A stretch of DNA of 64,000 bases, taken from assembly GCA_024516155.1 (NCBI GenBank), contig JAJJXM010000076.1:124001-188000 (forward strand), written 5' to 3'. Source of the DNA: Pyronema omphalodes. Lineage: Eukaryota > Ascomycota > Pezizomycetes > Pezizales > Pyronemataceae. Each line of letters begins with the position of its first letter. Position 1 is the stretch's first letter. Below, one piece after another: positions 1 through 12,196 of the stretch. Below the pieces are notes generated by a model. That model did no database searches, was not told the DNA's origin, and saw nothing but the letters and a program-made list of their open reading frames with translations. Position numbers and translations under genes: made by a program.

Positions 1-671
1 TAGACGAGGTATGTAGGCGTGGTATGTAGCTAGATATGTAGCTAGAGTCTAGAGGTACTGTAGGTGATATGTAGCTACATAGAAATGAGATATCATGGTA
101 TATCATATTATGATATGGCATGGTATGGCATGTATGATATGATATGATCTGGTATGATATGGTATGTATGGCATACATGCATATTCTAACAGCAAGGCAA
201 AGATGAGATAAGATGGGATGAAATCATCATTATATTAAATCCAGTGTTATGGCGTCAGATATATAGATGACTTTCCCGTGTGTGTATATAGATGCAGATA
301 GATCATAGAGTTTCACGGCTGTTTAGGTTGTGAATGTAAAGACCTGGAATAAATGGAATAGGTATATATGATTTGTAGATATTTGTATACATGTAGTTCA
401 TCCTCCTTTAGCATTTCCTTCAGATTTTAAATAGATCCTTTTTATAGAAGATCTTCCATCACCTCTATATATATAAGCACCATCACATCCCCGCGCTCTC
501 ACATTCCGGTAGAATAACTATCTAAAAACCTATAATCACACCCGCTATGGGGTATAGTATAATTATAATGCCCTAGGGAACCCCGATATTGATAGTCTAT
601 AGATATATATTACCAAGTAAAAGTCCCAACCACGGACATGTGTACGTATGTAGGCTTTTAGTAAGTCATTG

Positions 672-720
672 CCGTTACCGTTACCGTTACCGTTACCGTT
701 ACCGTTACTGTCACCGTTAC
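672..720. repeat. CCGTTA hexamer microsatellite
   Basis: About six perfect CCGTTA units are followed by two degenerate ones. It is not the TTAGGG telomere repeat of most filamentous fungi. Confidence 0.9.
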
Positions 721-836
721 TATTATTATTGCAGGTATTGAGTATTGATTGTTGTTTATTCTTTGATTCTTCTTTTATAGACAGGCTATGGAAAGATTGA
801 AGATGAAAGGTGGATGATATCTATGTACATGATGCT

Positions 837-873
837 TATCAATATCAATATCAATATCAATATCAATATCAAT
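837..873. repeat. ATCAAT hexamer microsatellite
   Basis: About six near-perfect units of ATCAAT are read directly, followed by a degenerate tail. Confidence 0.9.
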
Positions 874-2963
874 TTCAGTATCAAAATACATACTTTTGAC
901 TTAAAAGACTGTTTGTATATGTATGCAACACTTTCCATACCCTGAAACCCCTTGAGACGTCATCAAGATACCAAATACAAGGGACTCGGGGATACCTACG
1001 TATAATACTTAATAGGTACTGGCTTTGTCTTAATGGTTTTTGTATGTACACAGGAATCTATACATGGTGCTATGAAATGAAAATATATTATATATAGAAG
1101 ACGAGGTAAGTATAAAGTCTGTATATATATTGAAGGTCGCCTAGAGTTCCAGTGTCTTGGCCGCACTTAGGGCTTACGTGACTGGCACGTGGAGGTGGAG
1201 TTTCCACATTGGGTATATCTCCCTCTGTAAATACGTAGATATAGAGCTAGCTCACTATCGTTCTCAATGAATACACTCGTCTACCTCCATCTCCACCTTT
1301 CTCTCGCATTCCCGTTTCATAGTATATAAGATTGATAATTCTGGTAAAGCTGGTATAGCTAACAATGATAATGATTCTGGTAATGCTATAACGCCATAGT
1401 CATAGTCCTTGCGGGCTGGCAGATGGAGTATCGTTATTATATGTCATCATATACAGATAGAGGGATTTGACTTTAGGTGTATTGAGTGGATTGAATATAT
1501 ATACGTACAAAGTAAAGTGAATACATAGGTAGCCATAAGTATGTAGCTCTATAGCTCTGTAGCTCTGTAGCTCTGTAGCCCTGTATCTATGTAGATGCCA
1601 TATGTACCCGATTACTCTACTCTACCCAACTCTACTCAATAAACCCAACTCTACTCCACTCTCATTAAACACAATAGGAGAAGCATAACCCTTAGCCTTA
1701 ACATTCACAGATTTACACCTCGACTCATACAAAACTTCGCATATCTAGCCTTCCTTCCTTCCTTCCTTCCGTACTTTCTTACCGACTCACTTACTCACTC
1801 ACTATCTAACTCAAATTCACGACCATTTTCAAAGCCTCGGTAGCTAGAAGATAGAACTAGTATTTTCCGCCACACCTTATTATGACGTTAAGCTAAGCTA
1901 AGCTAAGCTAATCCAAGCTAACCTTTGTTTTCGGAAGATTCATTGAATAATCTAGCTATCGAGGAGAGGAGCAGGGGGTTGAAACATATATGCAAAGCAC
2001 GTATGTGAAACACATACATCTACATCTACGCTATTGTACACTACTAACAACTAACTACATACTAGCAACTAACAACTAATAACTGTAAGTACTATTTTTA
2101 AACACCTGGTACTACAGGTATAGGAATATGCAGTGATATACAGTGCTATACAGTGCTATACAGTGACATATGTTTCGTTGTTTCAAAGCCTGTGTTCGAT
2201 GTATTGTATCCAAGGAACCTGGGAACCCGGGAGCTCCGGAACTCGGGGACGCCGGGGCGGGGATGTGGCTCCGGGCGGGGTAAACAAGCGACGAGCGCAT
2301 CAACCACATCGCCATAAACTGCATCTGAATCAACCTTACCCAATGACGAAAGAAAGTAAAAATCATGTTTCTTCTGCTCCCCTTCTCCTTCCCTTCTCCT
2401 CCCCTTCCTGCCCATGAAGATCCTAATCCTAAAACCCATTGATATCAAAATTTTCAATCTTTCCAATCTTTTTCAATCTTTTCGAATTTTTCGATCTTTT
2501 CAATCTTTGGCTTCGAGGAATTCAAGAAAAAAATCAAAAAAAAAAATCAAAAAAAAAATCAAAAATCAAAATAAAATACGTCATCCCATGGATGAAATTG
2601 TGGGGTACAGATGATGAATATGTTTTTAATATATTTTAATGTAGGTTAATTAATTCATCTGATGCGGGATATATTATAGATATGGTAGATCTGGATCAAG
2701 TGGACATGACGAAATCGAAAAAAATGACGAAATGGTAATGGTAACGGAAAATGTGAAAGTGCTCATGGTCAAACCTAGGATGAGCTGGCACTTAGGAGGA
2801 CAAAGAGAGACAGAAAGATGGAGATGGAGAACTTAGTGAGTGACATTGCATAATGAGCAAAGATACCATCGACAGAACAAATATAACGAGGGGATGTGCG
2901 CTAAGGTAACATCCACCTCTACAAGCTGTCACAGCACAGAGCACGGCTTGACAGGCACTCTTT

Positions 2964-2990
2964 AACAGAAACAGAAACAGAAACAGAAAC
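2964..2990. repeat. ACAGAA microsatellite
   Basis: Four consecutive ACAGAA units are visible and are followed by a TA-dinucleotide tract. Confidence 0.85.
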
Positions 2991-3493
2991 GGAAATATAT
3001 ATATATAAAAAAACGGTCCTGCTGTGTGATGTGTGATGCTTTATACTCTACCTTATATACCTACCTATATATATATATTCTCAAAGAAAAAAAGAAATCA
3101 ATACGTACATACATACATCTAATCCAGCCTCCCTAAGAACCAAGAAATATCTTTCTCCGAGCAAAAAGAAAATGTTTTTTCCAATCCCATCGTCATGTTA
3201 CTTTGTAAATATATCTCGCTTATATAAATACCGTCCCTATTTTCTTTACCGTATGTATATATGTATCTCGCTTATATATATGTTTTTTCTCTCTATGCAT
3301 GATGTATGGTATCTCAAATTCCCAGCACCACCTCCAAACCTCGCTTACACTACACTAACTCTATATAGCTGGTATGTATGTACTAGGCACCCGGGTACAT
3401 AACACCATACTAGTGACGTTACCCCCATACCGGCCCGGAACATATACCCGTCCTTCTATGGTACATGGAACATACACGTTGAGTAGGATGGTA

Positions 3494-3859
3494 CAGTCGA
3501 CTCGGTCTATAAGGGTACGCCGGGACCGAAGGGGTGTACCCTTATATGATGTATATTCTTAAAGACCGAGGGGCTTGGCACGAGTGATTGATCGAGATGC
3601 ACAGATCTGGGGTAGTGCGGAGGTAAGTGGAGTCCTAGCGCCACACAAATTGCACCATAGCCACACAAATTGCACTTTAGCCACATCACCAGCTGCCCCA
3701 CTGTATAAGGGTACCATACAAATTTTCGGCATTTTCATAAGGATATTCTAGTACACTGTGATACCCTTAATTCCCATACAAAAACCGTCGGGACCGCGGC
3801 AGGTACCCTTCTACAGTGGGTATTCTTATAGATAGTATCCTTATAACCCGAGTCGACTG
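3494..3859 (+). mobile_element. 366-bp Tc1/mariner-like MITE, copy 1
   Basis: The ends are inverted repeats beginning CAGTCGACTCGG. With mismatches the similarity continues for about 24 bp, through a TATAAGG block. The element is flanked directly by TA on both sides (3492-3493 and 3860-3861), the target-site duplication of the Tc1/mariner superfamily, whose ends often start with CAGT. It has no coding capacity. Inside are two tandem copies of a CCACACAAATTGCAC unit and several GTACCCTTAT-like motifs in both orientations. A second copy of exactly the same length lies at 54267-54632 on the other strand. By eye the two differ at only a handful of sites, without the C-to-T saturation typical of RIP. 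The assignment to Tc1/mariner is inferred from TSD and TIR only. Confidence 0.85.
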
Positions 3860-4199
3860 TACATCCGCATCGAAATACATCGTACTCACGCTTACCACTA
3901 CTCACGCTTACCGCTACCACTACTCACTACTCACTACTCAAGCGCTCGGACTTGCCGAGAATGATATGTTGGGAGGGAAGGGGATATGTAGGGATTCGAT
4001 TATGCGTGGTTTATTCATTATTCTACATATGTAACTTCTAACTTTTAATTTTCTTCTGGCTGTAATTTTTGGGCTCTGTTATGGGGATTTTGAGGAACCT
4101 TCCCTTCCCCTTCCCTTGCCTTTTCTTATACATACAAGCGAAAAGTGAAAAGTGAAAAGTAAAAACCGAAAATTCAACAAGCAAGAATCTATAAAACCG

Positions 4200-4219
4200 C
4201 CCCCCCCCCCCCCCCCCCC
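4200..4219. repeat. poly-C homopolymer of 20
   Basis: Twenty consecutive C residues (G on the minus strand) are followed by T. The exact length is a likely assembly or basecalling uncertainty. Confidence 0.8.
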
Positions 4220-6230
4220 TAAGAAACCGGTAACCTAGTTACTCGTTCGAACGTAGGTTAGGTTAAGCAAATGAAGGAGGTACTAAAAGTCTTAGATGTG
4301 TTAAAGATGTTATGGTGCGATGTGTTGAAAGTCTTGGGTACGAGGTGTTAGATACTTCCTTTTTCCCTTTTTTTCTTTTTTCTTTTTTTTCCTGGTCGGA
4401 ATTAAGTATACATATTCGGGACTCGGGCGAGTTAAAGACCAAGACCAAGACTGATTAAGATCAAGATTAGGAGATGGATAGGATGGATTATGTAGAGGAC
4501 GAGTAGGGAGTGGAAGGAGATAGCGAAGGGTAAAAAGAAAGGAAAAGAAAAGAAAAGAAAAGAAAAAGAAAAGAAAAGCTTCCTTCCTTCCTTCCTTCCT
4601 TTATGGATTTCTCCTCGGGGTTTCTTCTCCTTATCTCTTTTATTCCTCCTGCTCATCTCATGAGGCTTCTTGCGTTTACTTTCTTTGGGTCCTCCTTGAG
4701 TCTTCTTGGGTTCTCTTGGCTCTCTGGTCAATGCTCCTATGTATGTAGCGTTTAACTGTAGATTAATAGATCTCCTCAAGCGTGCCGCTCGTTTCGCCTC
4801 GAGTTTCGTTACTCGCCATCGCTGTTCGCCGCTTCGGTTATTCGCCAATCTTCTCTGCTTCTCTGCTTTTGCTTATCCTCGCTGAAAATAAACTTGTTCC
4901 ATTGTATGTAGTCCATAAACCCAATTCATAAGCGATGTGTATATGGCCGGTGAATGTATGGAGCGTATGGAACGTATCATATCAACACATCTGATGAAGC
5001 GGGCGGGTGCGCGGGAGGAGTTAAAATAAAAGCTCCAAATAATGAATCGAAGATAAAATTAACCTTTTTTTTGTGTTACAAGCGGCTGAAATATGGAACC
5101 AGTTATGGGGAATTCTTTGGGGATTGGAAATGGTTATTGGTTGTCGCTTCTGATGCTGTGCTTGTGCTCGTTCTTTTCGGATTTCTTTGGGTTTTGTGTT
5201 GCTTTTGTGTTACTTTGTACAGTTCGACAGTTCTGTATGGCAGTTCGATTGTATGTATCTTGTATCTTGTATCCTGTATCTTGTACTGTAGTACTTTGGA
5301 GCTTGTAATACATACCTTCAACCTCGACCTTGACCTTGGCCTTATTTCTTCTTTCCGCGCTCTGATTCTTTAGTTCTGTATGTAGTTCATACACTTCACG
5401 CTAGCTGACTAGCTTCCTTCCTTCTTCAATCCATGCAACCAGACCATAGGTAGCTTCACACGTTAGTACATTCTGTGCCTTGGAAGTCGCAGAAAGTCCT
5501 GGTCGATCATCGCTTATTTTATTACGCAACGCTCGGTTTAAGAGGCTGGAGGCAGGTACAAACTTTTTTGTGTGACAGAGTGACACTTGTTGTGACGGCA
5601 CGGTACAGGTACAGGACAGGGGGTAATAACTGTAATAACTGTAACAACTGTAACAACTGTACATAACAGAGACATACAGATAGACAACGTGTGAAACAGA
5701 AACAGAATAACGGTACATACAGTTTATATGGAAAAAAAAATTAATTAATTAATTAAAAGCAATATGTGGTTCTAGATAACCTCAAAAGCACACTGCAGTT
5801 CAAGCGTATGGTGTATCTAGCTTTTGGAAGCTGAACATGGTGTTCGACGACCCAGATAACGGACGGGAATTAACTTAATCTTCTTAAAGCATACAGCACC
5901 CGTCCGTATATATGCTACGATACGGCTACGGCTACGGCTACGCCAGTCGCCAGTCGCCAGTTGCCAGCCGCCAGATCTCATCATACCAGCGGCCGGGTGG
6001 TAGGGGGTAGGGGGTGCACCACTGGCACACCCAGCCAGTCCACGATGCCTACCTACCTGTCTCGATCCGAATGCATGTTCCTGGTGGTGGTGGTTGATAG
6101 GCACCATACATAAATTTATTGGTGCCGATCGTTTGGGTTTTTTTGATAGGGGGGGTTAAACTGGTTTTGTAACACGCGATGAACGCGATTCGCCGTTCGG
6201 TGGATTTCATCGTAGATATGGTGCTCCATG

Positions 6231-6358
6231 CTCCATGCTATGCTCCATGCTCCATGTGCTCCTGCTCCCAGCTCCATGTGCTCCCAGCTCCATCCTCCAT
6301 GCTATGCTCCATGCTCCATGTGTCCCCAGCTCCATCTTCTCCCAGCTCCCATACAAGT
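6231..6358. repeat. CTCCATGC minisatellite with 64-bp duplication
   Basis: A unit starting CTCCATGCTATGCTCC at 6231 recurs at 6295, giving a 64-bp period. Within each copy CTCCATG and CCCAGCTCC subrepeats are reiterated. Open frames through it are artefacts of the repeat. Confidence 0.8.
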
Positions 6359-7849
6359 ACAGGCACATATGGATACAAGACGTCGTCCCAGACTCCAAAC
6401 TCCCAGGCAATCGGAGGCTGATCCAGGCCTGATCAAGCCGCCAAAATTGGATTAGTTGCCTCCAAATGTGCTCGCTCTTGCGCGCCTGTCGTCATCTTTG
6501 AGATGTTTGGGGCTTCTAAAGCCGGCTAGTGGAAGCTAGTGGGATCTAGTTGCTGGACTAACCATAATACTATTGTGTAGACTAACTACATCTGGTATAA
6601 TGTATCGTGGTGGCTCCCTTTAACCTGCTTGCTCGGCCCTGCCCAAATGCCATCCGATGGTGATAGCGCTAAATAGCATCGGAGTCCATGTCGCGCGCGC
6701 TGGCTGGTGTGGGCCTGTGCTGCCGTCTGCGTGATGAGACAACGATGTCTGGTTTGTTAGAGGGAAGAGCTCAAAGTGGTCGATGAGAGACAGAGCAGCA
6801 GAGGATGCAGCTGTCGGCTGTGTAAAGATAGATAGGTAGATAGATATATAGATAGTGCAATGCAAACACGGGATGATTGATAAGATGTAGCATCAAATTT
6901 GAGGTAATTGATGCACTTTTGATTCATACACTTCTTAAAGTGGAGGCCTGTGTTGTATCACGTAGAAACAACCAAACCAAACCGATTCATCTGATCTTGG
7001 TGTTTTTCCCTTGGCTTCATTCAGCATTTCAGAGAATTCATCATCTTGATAGTTCAACCTTCAGCATAACTAAATCCATCATCTTTCGACAGCTCAAACT
7101 TTCAAGCTTAAACCTTAGCATCTCGGAATCACCAAGCTTAAATCTTCCAGCATCTCAGAATCTCCCATCTCTCCACGCCTTAACCCCCCTCGATCTGTGG
7201 ATCCTTCATACATAATTCGCTCTAACCACCCGCTTCCGCTACACTAGATAAAACCATTTGTGTTGGTCCCCGGCTTGCTGGTTGTTTTTTTTTCCCTTCT
7301 GCACAGCTGCAGGCTAGCAGCAAGGTGCCAGTAGTGGAGAGGCAGGCATAAGCAATTGGGGCATTGGGTGTGGAACAGCGAGACACGTCTAGAGACACGA
7401 AAGAAAGGTAGACCAGCCTGCCAGAAGGTCAAGACCACCCACCAACCCTCCTCCCAGCCAAACCTGACGAAAACTTCGATACACTCCATCATCCACCTCC
7501 ACTACAACACCAGACAACTCGCCGAGAAAGCCTGAAGAAGCGTGGCCGAAAGCAGCAAAAACGAGCAAGCTCGCTAGACCCATCTATCCCGCGAATCGTT
7601 CAATCGACATCCTCGCAAGTCTAATTTGCGAGTTGTTTCAACTTAACCAAAAAAAAAACAAAAATCCAAATATATATGACATAACACTACAACCCAGTCA
7701 CTCGCTACAAGAATCGCTTTATTAGATTCGTCAAACCCCCTCGCTTTGGTCCCAGAAACACCGCAACAATTGGGCTTTTCGAGAGCATCCGGCGCCGCTG
7801 CAGTCAGGCGATCCGGATCAATCACTGGGCTGCTACCCCCCAGGAAATC

Positions 7850-9715
7850 ATGCGAACCACCGCAGCTCCGGCTTCGGCCGATCACAAGAAGGGATTTAGC
7901 TTTTTGGGGAGCATCATGAGGAAATCGAAAGCTGTTGAAGCTCCTCCACCTTCTGGACCCCCAAAGTTGGAATTGAACCTTTCTCTCGGCCCTCCAACTC
8001 CTCCCTCGAAAGTGGATACTCCACCTCCTCCACCTCCTCAACAACAGACAAAGTTAACGAAAAAACGATCCTCCGATGTCGATGATGAGCTTAGAAAGCA
8101 CCTGCAACGGGAGGGTTTTGCGTTTTTGTCTTATGGAGAGGAAGTGCAACCTGAAACGAGCAAGGTGGTAGCAGTGGCAGACCCGGTAGCGAGTGCGAGA
8201 AGGGATGGGACTCTTCTGAGGGATGCAGTCCAGAGGCTTAGCATGGAGGCATCAAGAGCACCGGTCAAGGCAGAGGTCCGTCCTTTGAGTCCAGTTCCCA
8301 AGGTTCAATCTCTTTTGGATGTACCCCCGCAAGTACCTGAGAAGCCGCAACGGGTTCCCAGTATCAAGCGGACCCCGAGTGTCAAGAAACCGGAACAACC
8401 TCCCGCTACCTTGAAAAAGAACCCTCCTAGCAGAACCCCTAGTCGACCAGAGCTGAGAGAACAGGACCAGTTTGTTACCGCACCAATGGTCCCTATCGTT
8501 GAAAAAAGGGAGCCCCAGCAACTTCCCCAGGAAAGGCCTAGAGAGCAGCCAAGAGAAGTGCCCCGGGAGCAGCCTAGAGAACAGCCCCAGGAAAGCATGA
8601 TGGACAGAAAGATCCGGAGGAAAACGTCAGACAAGAGTCAAGACAGCGGCAAGGACGTTAACAATACCCCAGAAATCCGGCTAGAAAACATGCAGACAGG
8701 CAGAAGCTCGGCACCTCCCGAGACTATGAAGCTCGAGTCTTCGAATATGGCACGTTTTGCTCAGGATACCTCGATGCAGGATGTAGACCCGAGACGGCAA
8801 GTACGGAATTCGGCAAGTTATCAGAACCACGCTAGAAGACCACCGGCCGATAAGAGACATACTTCTCAGATAAATTCAAATGCAAGCCACAGCCGGACCC
8901 CAGGCCACAGCCGAACTCCGTCTCACGAAGGTCTCCGCCGGCAAGAAAACACCACCCCCATGTCACTCCCTCTCCGATCGTCTCCCGAGGAGGAAAAGTC
9001 CGAAGGAAGCTCCGAAGCTTCCTTCAAGCTTCCGATCCCGATCATGCCTTCTCCAAATGTCGAGTACAAATTTGCTCCCAACGACCTACAAAGGGCCTGC
9101 GAAATCAATCACAGAACCACCCAGGTTACACCCAATGTCCACCACAGCATTATCTGTATGGTCTGCCAATCAGATTCACCCGACAGACGGTTCATGTGCA
9201 CCTACTGTGCCCTCCGTTTCTGTACCCGGTGCAAAACTGAATTTTCCCTCGGCAGCAAGATTGAAGACATCATGGACAAAGCTGAGAGCAAAGAATGGAA
9301 ATCACAGTCCTCTGGTCCTCCAACTCCAACTCGTGAGGCACCGGCTAGGAATATCCCTTGGGAGCTCGCCTGCATTATGGAAGCTGGTGGAAGATTGATG
9401 GGACCACGTATCAGAGCTCCGCCACCAGGAAGATACCCGCCTCCCCAGAGACGGTACACGAGTGATCGCTCTTCGCCCAACTCGTCATCACCAGATGAAC
9501 GTCTTCCGCTCTGCTACAAGCCACCAAGTCCCGTCTCTGCTGAGAGCAGGAATAGTTCTAGGAATTCTATTAGGGAACAGCCGCATGAGGAGCAGCAGTA
9601 TGAGAAGAGGCCAGTCATGAAGGCGAGTAGAAACTCGTCGATGAGATGTGCACCGAATGTAATGACTGCTACTACGCCGGCGGAACAGAGGAGGGCTTTG
9701 TTAGGTTCCTACTAG
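7850..9715 (+). CDS. disordered protein with C-terminal six-Cys zinc knuckle
   Basis: A single open frame of 621 aa; function not recognised. Residues 1-420 are strongly disordered and rich in Pro, Ser, Arg and Glu, with a reiterated PREQ/PRE motif around residues 228-250 that suggests protein-protein contacts. The only compact element is a cysteine cluster: C436-x2-C439-x10-C450-x2-C453-x4-C458-x2-C461. The spacing fits a zinc-binding treble-clef or RING/IBR-like half site, but it does not have the eight ligands of a full RING. After it come a short ordered segment (about 480-520) and another Ser/Arg/Pro-rich tail ending at a TAG. The first ATG is used because upstream sequence in frame closes quickly. 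A nuclear or regulatory role is possible but is inference only. No intron is needed. Confidence 0.8.
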   Translation: MRTTAAPASADHKKGFSFLGSIMRKSKAVEAPPPSGPPKLELNLSLGPPTPPSKVDTPPPPPPQQQTKLTKKRSSDVDDELRKHLQREGFAFLSYGEEVQPETSKVVAVADPVASARRDGTLLRDAVQRLSMEASRAPVKAEVRPLSPVPKVQSLLDVPPQVPEKPQRVPSIKRTPSVKKPEQPPATLKKNPPSRTPSRPELREQDQFVTAPMVPIVEKREPQQLPQERPREQPREVPREQPREQPQESMMDRKIRRKTSDKSQDSGKDVNNTPEIRLENMQTGRSSAPPETMKLESSNMARFAQDTSMQDVDPRRQVRNSASYQNHARRPPADKRHTSQINSNASHSRTPGHSRTPSHEGLRRQENTTPMSLPLRSSPEEEKSEGSSEASFKLPIPIMPSPNVEYKFAPNDLQRACEINHRTTQVTPNVHHSIICMVCQSDSPDRRFMCTYCALRFCTRCKTEFSLGSKIEDIMDKAESKEWKSQSSGPPTPTREAPARNIPWELACIMEAGGRLMGPRIRAPPPGRYPPPQRRYTSDRSSPNSSSPDERLPLCYKPPSPVSAESRNSSRNSIREQPHEEQQYEKRPVMKASRNSSMRCAPNVMTATTPAEQRRALLGSY

Positions 9716-12196
9716 GGATAGATGGGAGATTTAGATAAGGAAGCGGCGGTGTGTATTGAATGAAGTGAGTGGAATATGTGGGCCTGCGATACAGAGCCAG
9801 GAATGCGTATGGGCTAGAGCTATCATGGGGTATGAGCGAAGCAAAGCTTAATAATTGACCATTGAAGCTGAGGAAGTTCAGGCCGAAGTGTTGAGCTGCA
9901 TTGTTTGCAGATATTTATGAACAGTCTGAAGGCTGGAATGGAAGACTATGATTCTTTAAAGTAAAGGGCATTGGGTTTTTACAAGTTTACAAGTTTACAG
10001 TTTTTGCACCAGCTATTTTTTTATAACTTTGCAGCATACACATTTTTGTTTCGAGTCTTTGTTTTCTTTTTGTCTTTTTTAGTTACACTACTTTACAAAA
10101 CCCCTATGACGGGATGGTTTTCTTTTGTTACATTTCATGCTTTGTGTGTTTTTCTTTTTCTTTCGGGATTTCTCTCTTTCTTTTTCGTTTTTTTTCGAAC
10201 TCGTGCTCGCGTAAAGTTGCGGAGTAACTCGCTTTTTTTTTGTTGAGTGATTTTTTTTTTCTCTTTCTTTTTTAGCTTTGGTTTCGGTACTCTTCACTAT
10301 GCTCAATGATGGAAATTTGTATGTATGAGCTCCTCAAAATAAGAGGTGGAGACAAGAAGTATGTTAAAGGTTTAATTTGTTGTGCTGGGGTCTTTTTTTT
10401 TGTTTTTCGTGGATGGAATGATGGATTGGGGGGTACGGTACATACTGGATTGTGGTTTAGGCTTGGGATTTGGCTTGGGGGCTTATAATAGCTAGCTGGA
10501 TTTTTTTCTCTTTTTGTAATGAAGTTTAAGAAGTTAGGATGTTGAGATGTTGAGATCGTAAAGGAGCGTATAGTGTTTAGTATACATGCTTGGAGTTTCT
10601 TCGTTTTTTTTTTCTTTTTTTTTTCTTTTTCCGTCGTCGTGGTGACTTGCTTTGATTGCTTTGATTGCTTTGATTGCTTCTGAAAGATGGGGTCTGTTTA
10701 TTGTTGCTGGGATTGAGTGCGGGCCTTTGGTATACTTTGGTATGGTAGGATTATAACGGATGGTTTGCGTTCGGGTTTCATGGAGCGGAAAGGATGGATA
10801 AGGATGGCGATGCCAAGAAGGGGGAAGCGGAGGATTGGTAGATACAGTATGCAACGAAAATGGATTCTTTCTTTACTTTCTTTACTTTGTTTACTTTACT
10901 TTCTTTAGTTTGTGGTGTATCCTGTGTTTAAATCGGAACATTGTAAATCCCACTGCTCGTCCGGTTCAGTCTTCACTTCCAATCATACCGCACCGCACCA
11001 AACCGAAGCAGAACAAAAAATAGCGGTTCGGACCCGCGCTGCGAGCTTGAGATACCAGACCAAACCGGACCGAGGCGCAGGAAAGTCGGTCATGGGAAAT
11101 CACTCATAGATGGCTACTGTTGCTCCCTGTTGCTCCCTGTGAAAACTTGGGCTTGGAGACTTAGAGACTTGTGGACTTGGAGTTACTATTGCCCCTGGGT
11201 TCTGGGTTCTGGGTTCTGGGTGGGTGCTGGGCGCTGGGTGCTGGGTGCTGTGTGCAGGTAACTACTTACATAGCTTTCATCATGTTATCGAGTTATCGAG
11301 TTTTTGTATAGAGATATAGACATAACTGTCATTATATCTTTTGAACCTGTCATATCTGCGCTTTTGGGTTATGGATTGTGGATTGTGGTTTATGGATTGT
11401 GTTATCGGGAATGGGATATGGTGGGGCTGGATGATAGGATTTGGTGGGGCTGGATGGATGGGATAGGATGTGGTGTGGCTGGATGATGGAGTTTAATGAT
11501 GGACTGCTAATACATGGCGTATAGCTGCATAGAGAATATGGCTATGTAAATGGGGTTTTTATGGATGTTTTTATAGGTGGTGGTTGATGGTTGGTAGCAC
11601 AAGATTACTGCAGCTGAAAATGAAGAAGAATTATATAAGAGATGATGATTTGCTTTTAGTCACTGAAGCCTGGAATTAGGGAACACGATACGAGTATCTA
11701 ATATCTATAACAACCCGATGCGAGGAAGTAATATGCGAACCAGAATTTTTTTCAAGAGTCTGGAGAAAGTGTGGTTTAAATATAGGCCCTATAGAAGGTG
11801 GTGGCGGTTGAATAAGTTCTACTAGTGACTAGTCGTTACCATTATCACGTGACTGCGGTTTGGATTTAGAGCGGGGAGTTTACTAGTGGTTAATACGGTG
11901 GTGGTTGGGACGAGGAAAGAAAATACAGGGGTAAATAGCTAACGATGAAGCCTCATTGAGGGTGGTTTGGATACTTAGGGGCTAATGGGACTGGTTTATA
12001 GCCGTGGTATGCATGGGTTACACTGTTGTGGATGAGTGATAAGATGGGTATAGGAAACGCTTTATTCATATCATCGGTGCTATCATTGCTATGCTAATCA
12101 AATCAATCTGAAAGATGTAAAAGTCAAATCACTTCCTCCCCATCTCCCTCTCCCTCTCCACTGACACGATGAATATTCCCTACAGTGGCTTATCGG
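9716..12196. other. intergenic DNA, T-rich tracts, no gene
   Basis: The left part is probably the 3' UTR of the gene ending at 9715. T-rich tracts follow (about 10000-10650), then TGCTTTGAT repeats at 10648-10679 and a G-run array at 11197-11250. Frames here encode low-complexity peptides only. A CACGTGAC motif stands alone near 11845. No gene is supported. Confidence 0.55.
11197..11250 (+). repeat. GGG-run array, G-quadruplex candidate
   Basis: Eight GGG runs, mostly spaced by 4 nt (TTCT, then TGCT/CGCT), are read on the plus strand. Any four consecutive runs satisfy the usual G3-N1-7 quadruplex pattern. Confidence 0.75.

Larger units (their letters stand above)
1..3493. other. gene-poor, microsatellite-rich DNA
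   Basis: No convincing gene is visible. The stretch is AT-rich and built largely from simple repeats. They include imperfect TATGATATGG-type repeats near 90-180, CCGTTA hexamers at 672-720, ATCAAT hexamers at about 837-873, TGTAGCTC units near 1550-1580, a CTTC run at 1749-1770, AAGCT pentamers near 1890-1915, and ACAGAA repeats at 2964-2990. Short open frames here translate into low-complexity peptides and look spurious. Confidence 0.6.
3860..7849. other. gene-poor repeat-rich DNA
   Basis: No supported gene is visible. The stretch contains a 20-nt C run at 4200-4219, AAAAG/CTTCC tracts near 4540-4600, TAACTG-type repeats at 5623-5661, an AATT run near 5740-5755, CGGCTA units near 5925-5942 and a 64-bp duplicated minisatellite at 6231-6358. 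From about 7250 the sequence loses this repeat character and is probably the promoter and 5' UTR of the gene starting at 7850. Confidence 0.55.

Noticed and set aside
672..720. Possible telomeric repeat
   Set aside because: The unit CCGTTA is not the fungal TTAGGG repeat, and it is internal and short.
4432..4848. 138-codon minus-strand frame rich in Lys/Arg, then Phe/Leu
   Set aside because: It is the translation of AAAAG and CTTCC simple repeats; no domain and no splice context.
4954..5373. 139-codon plus-strand frame with hydrophobic stretches
   Set aside because: Hydrophobicity comes from T-rich and TGTATC repeats; composition looks random, with no motif.
6179..6455. Overlapping Cys/Met/Pro-rich frames
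   Set aside because: All three frames are products of the CTCCATGC minisatellite.
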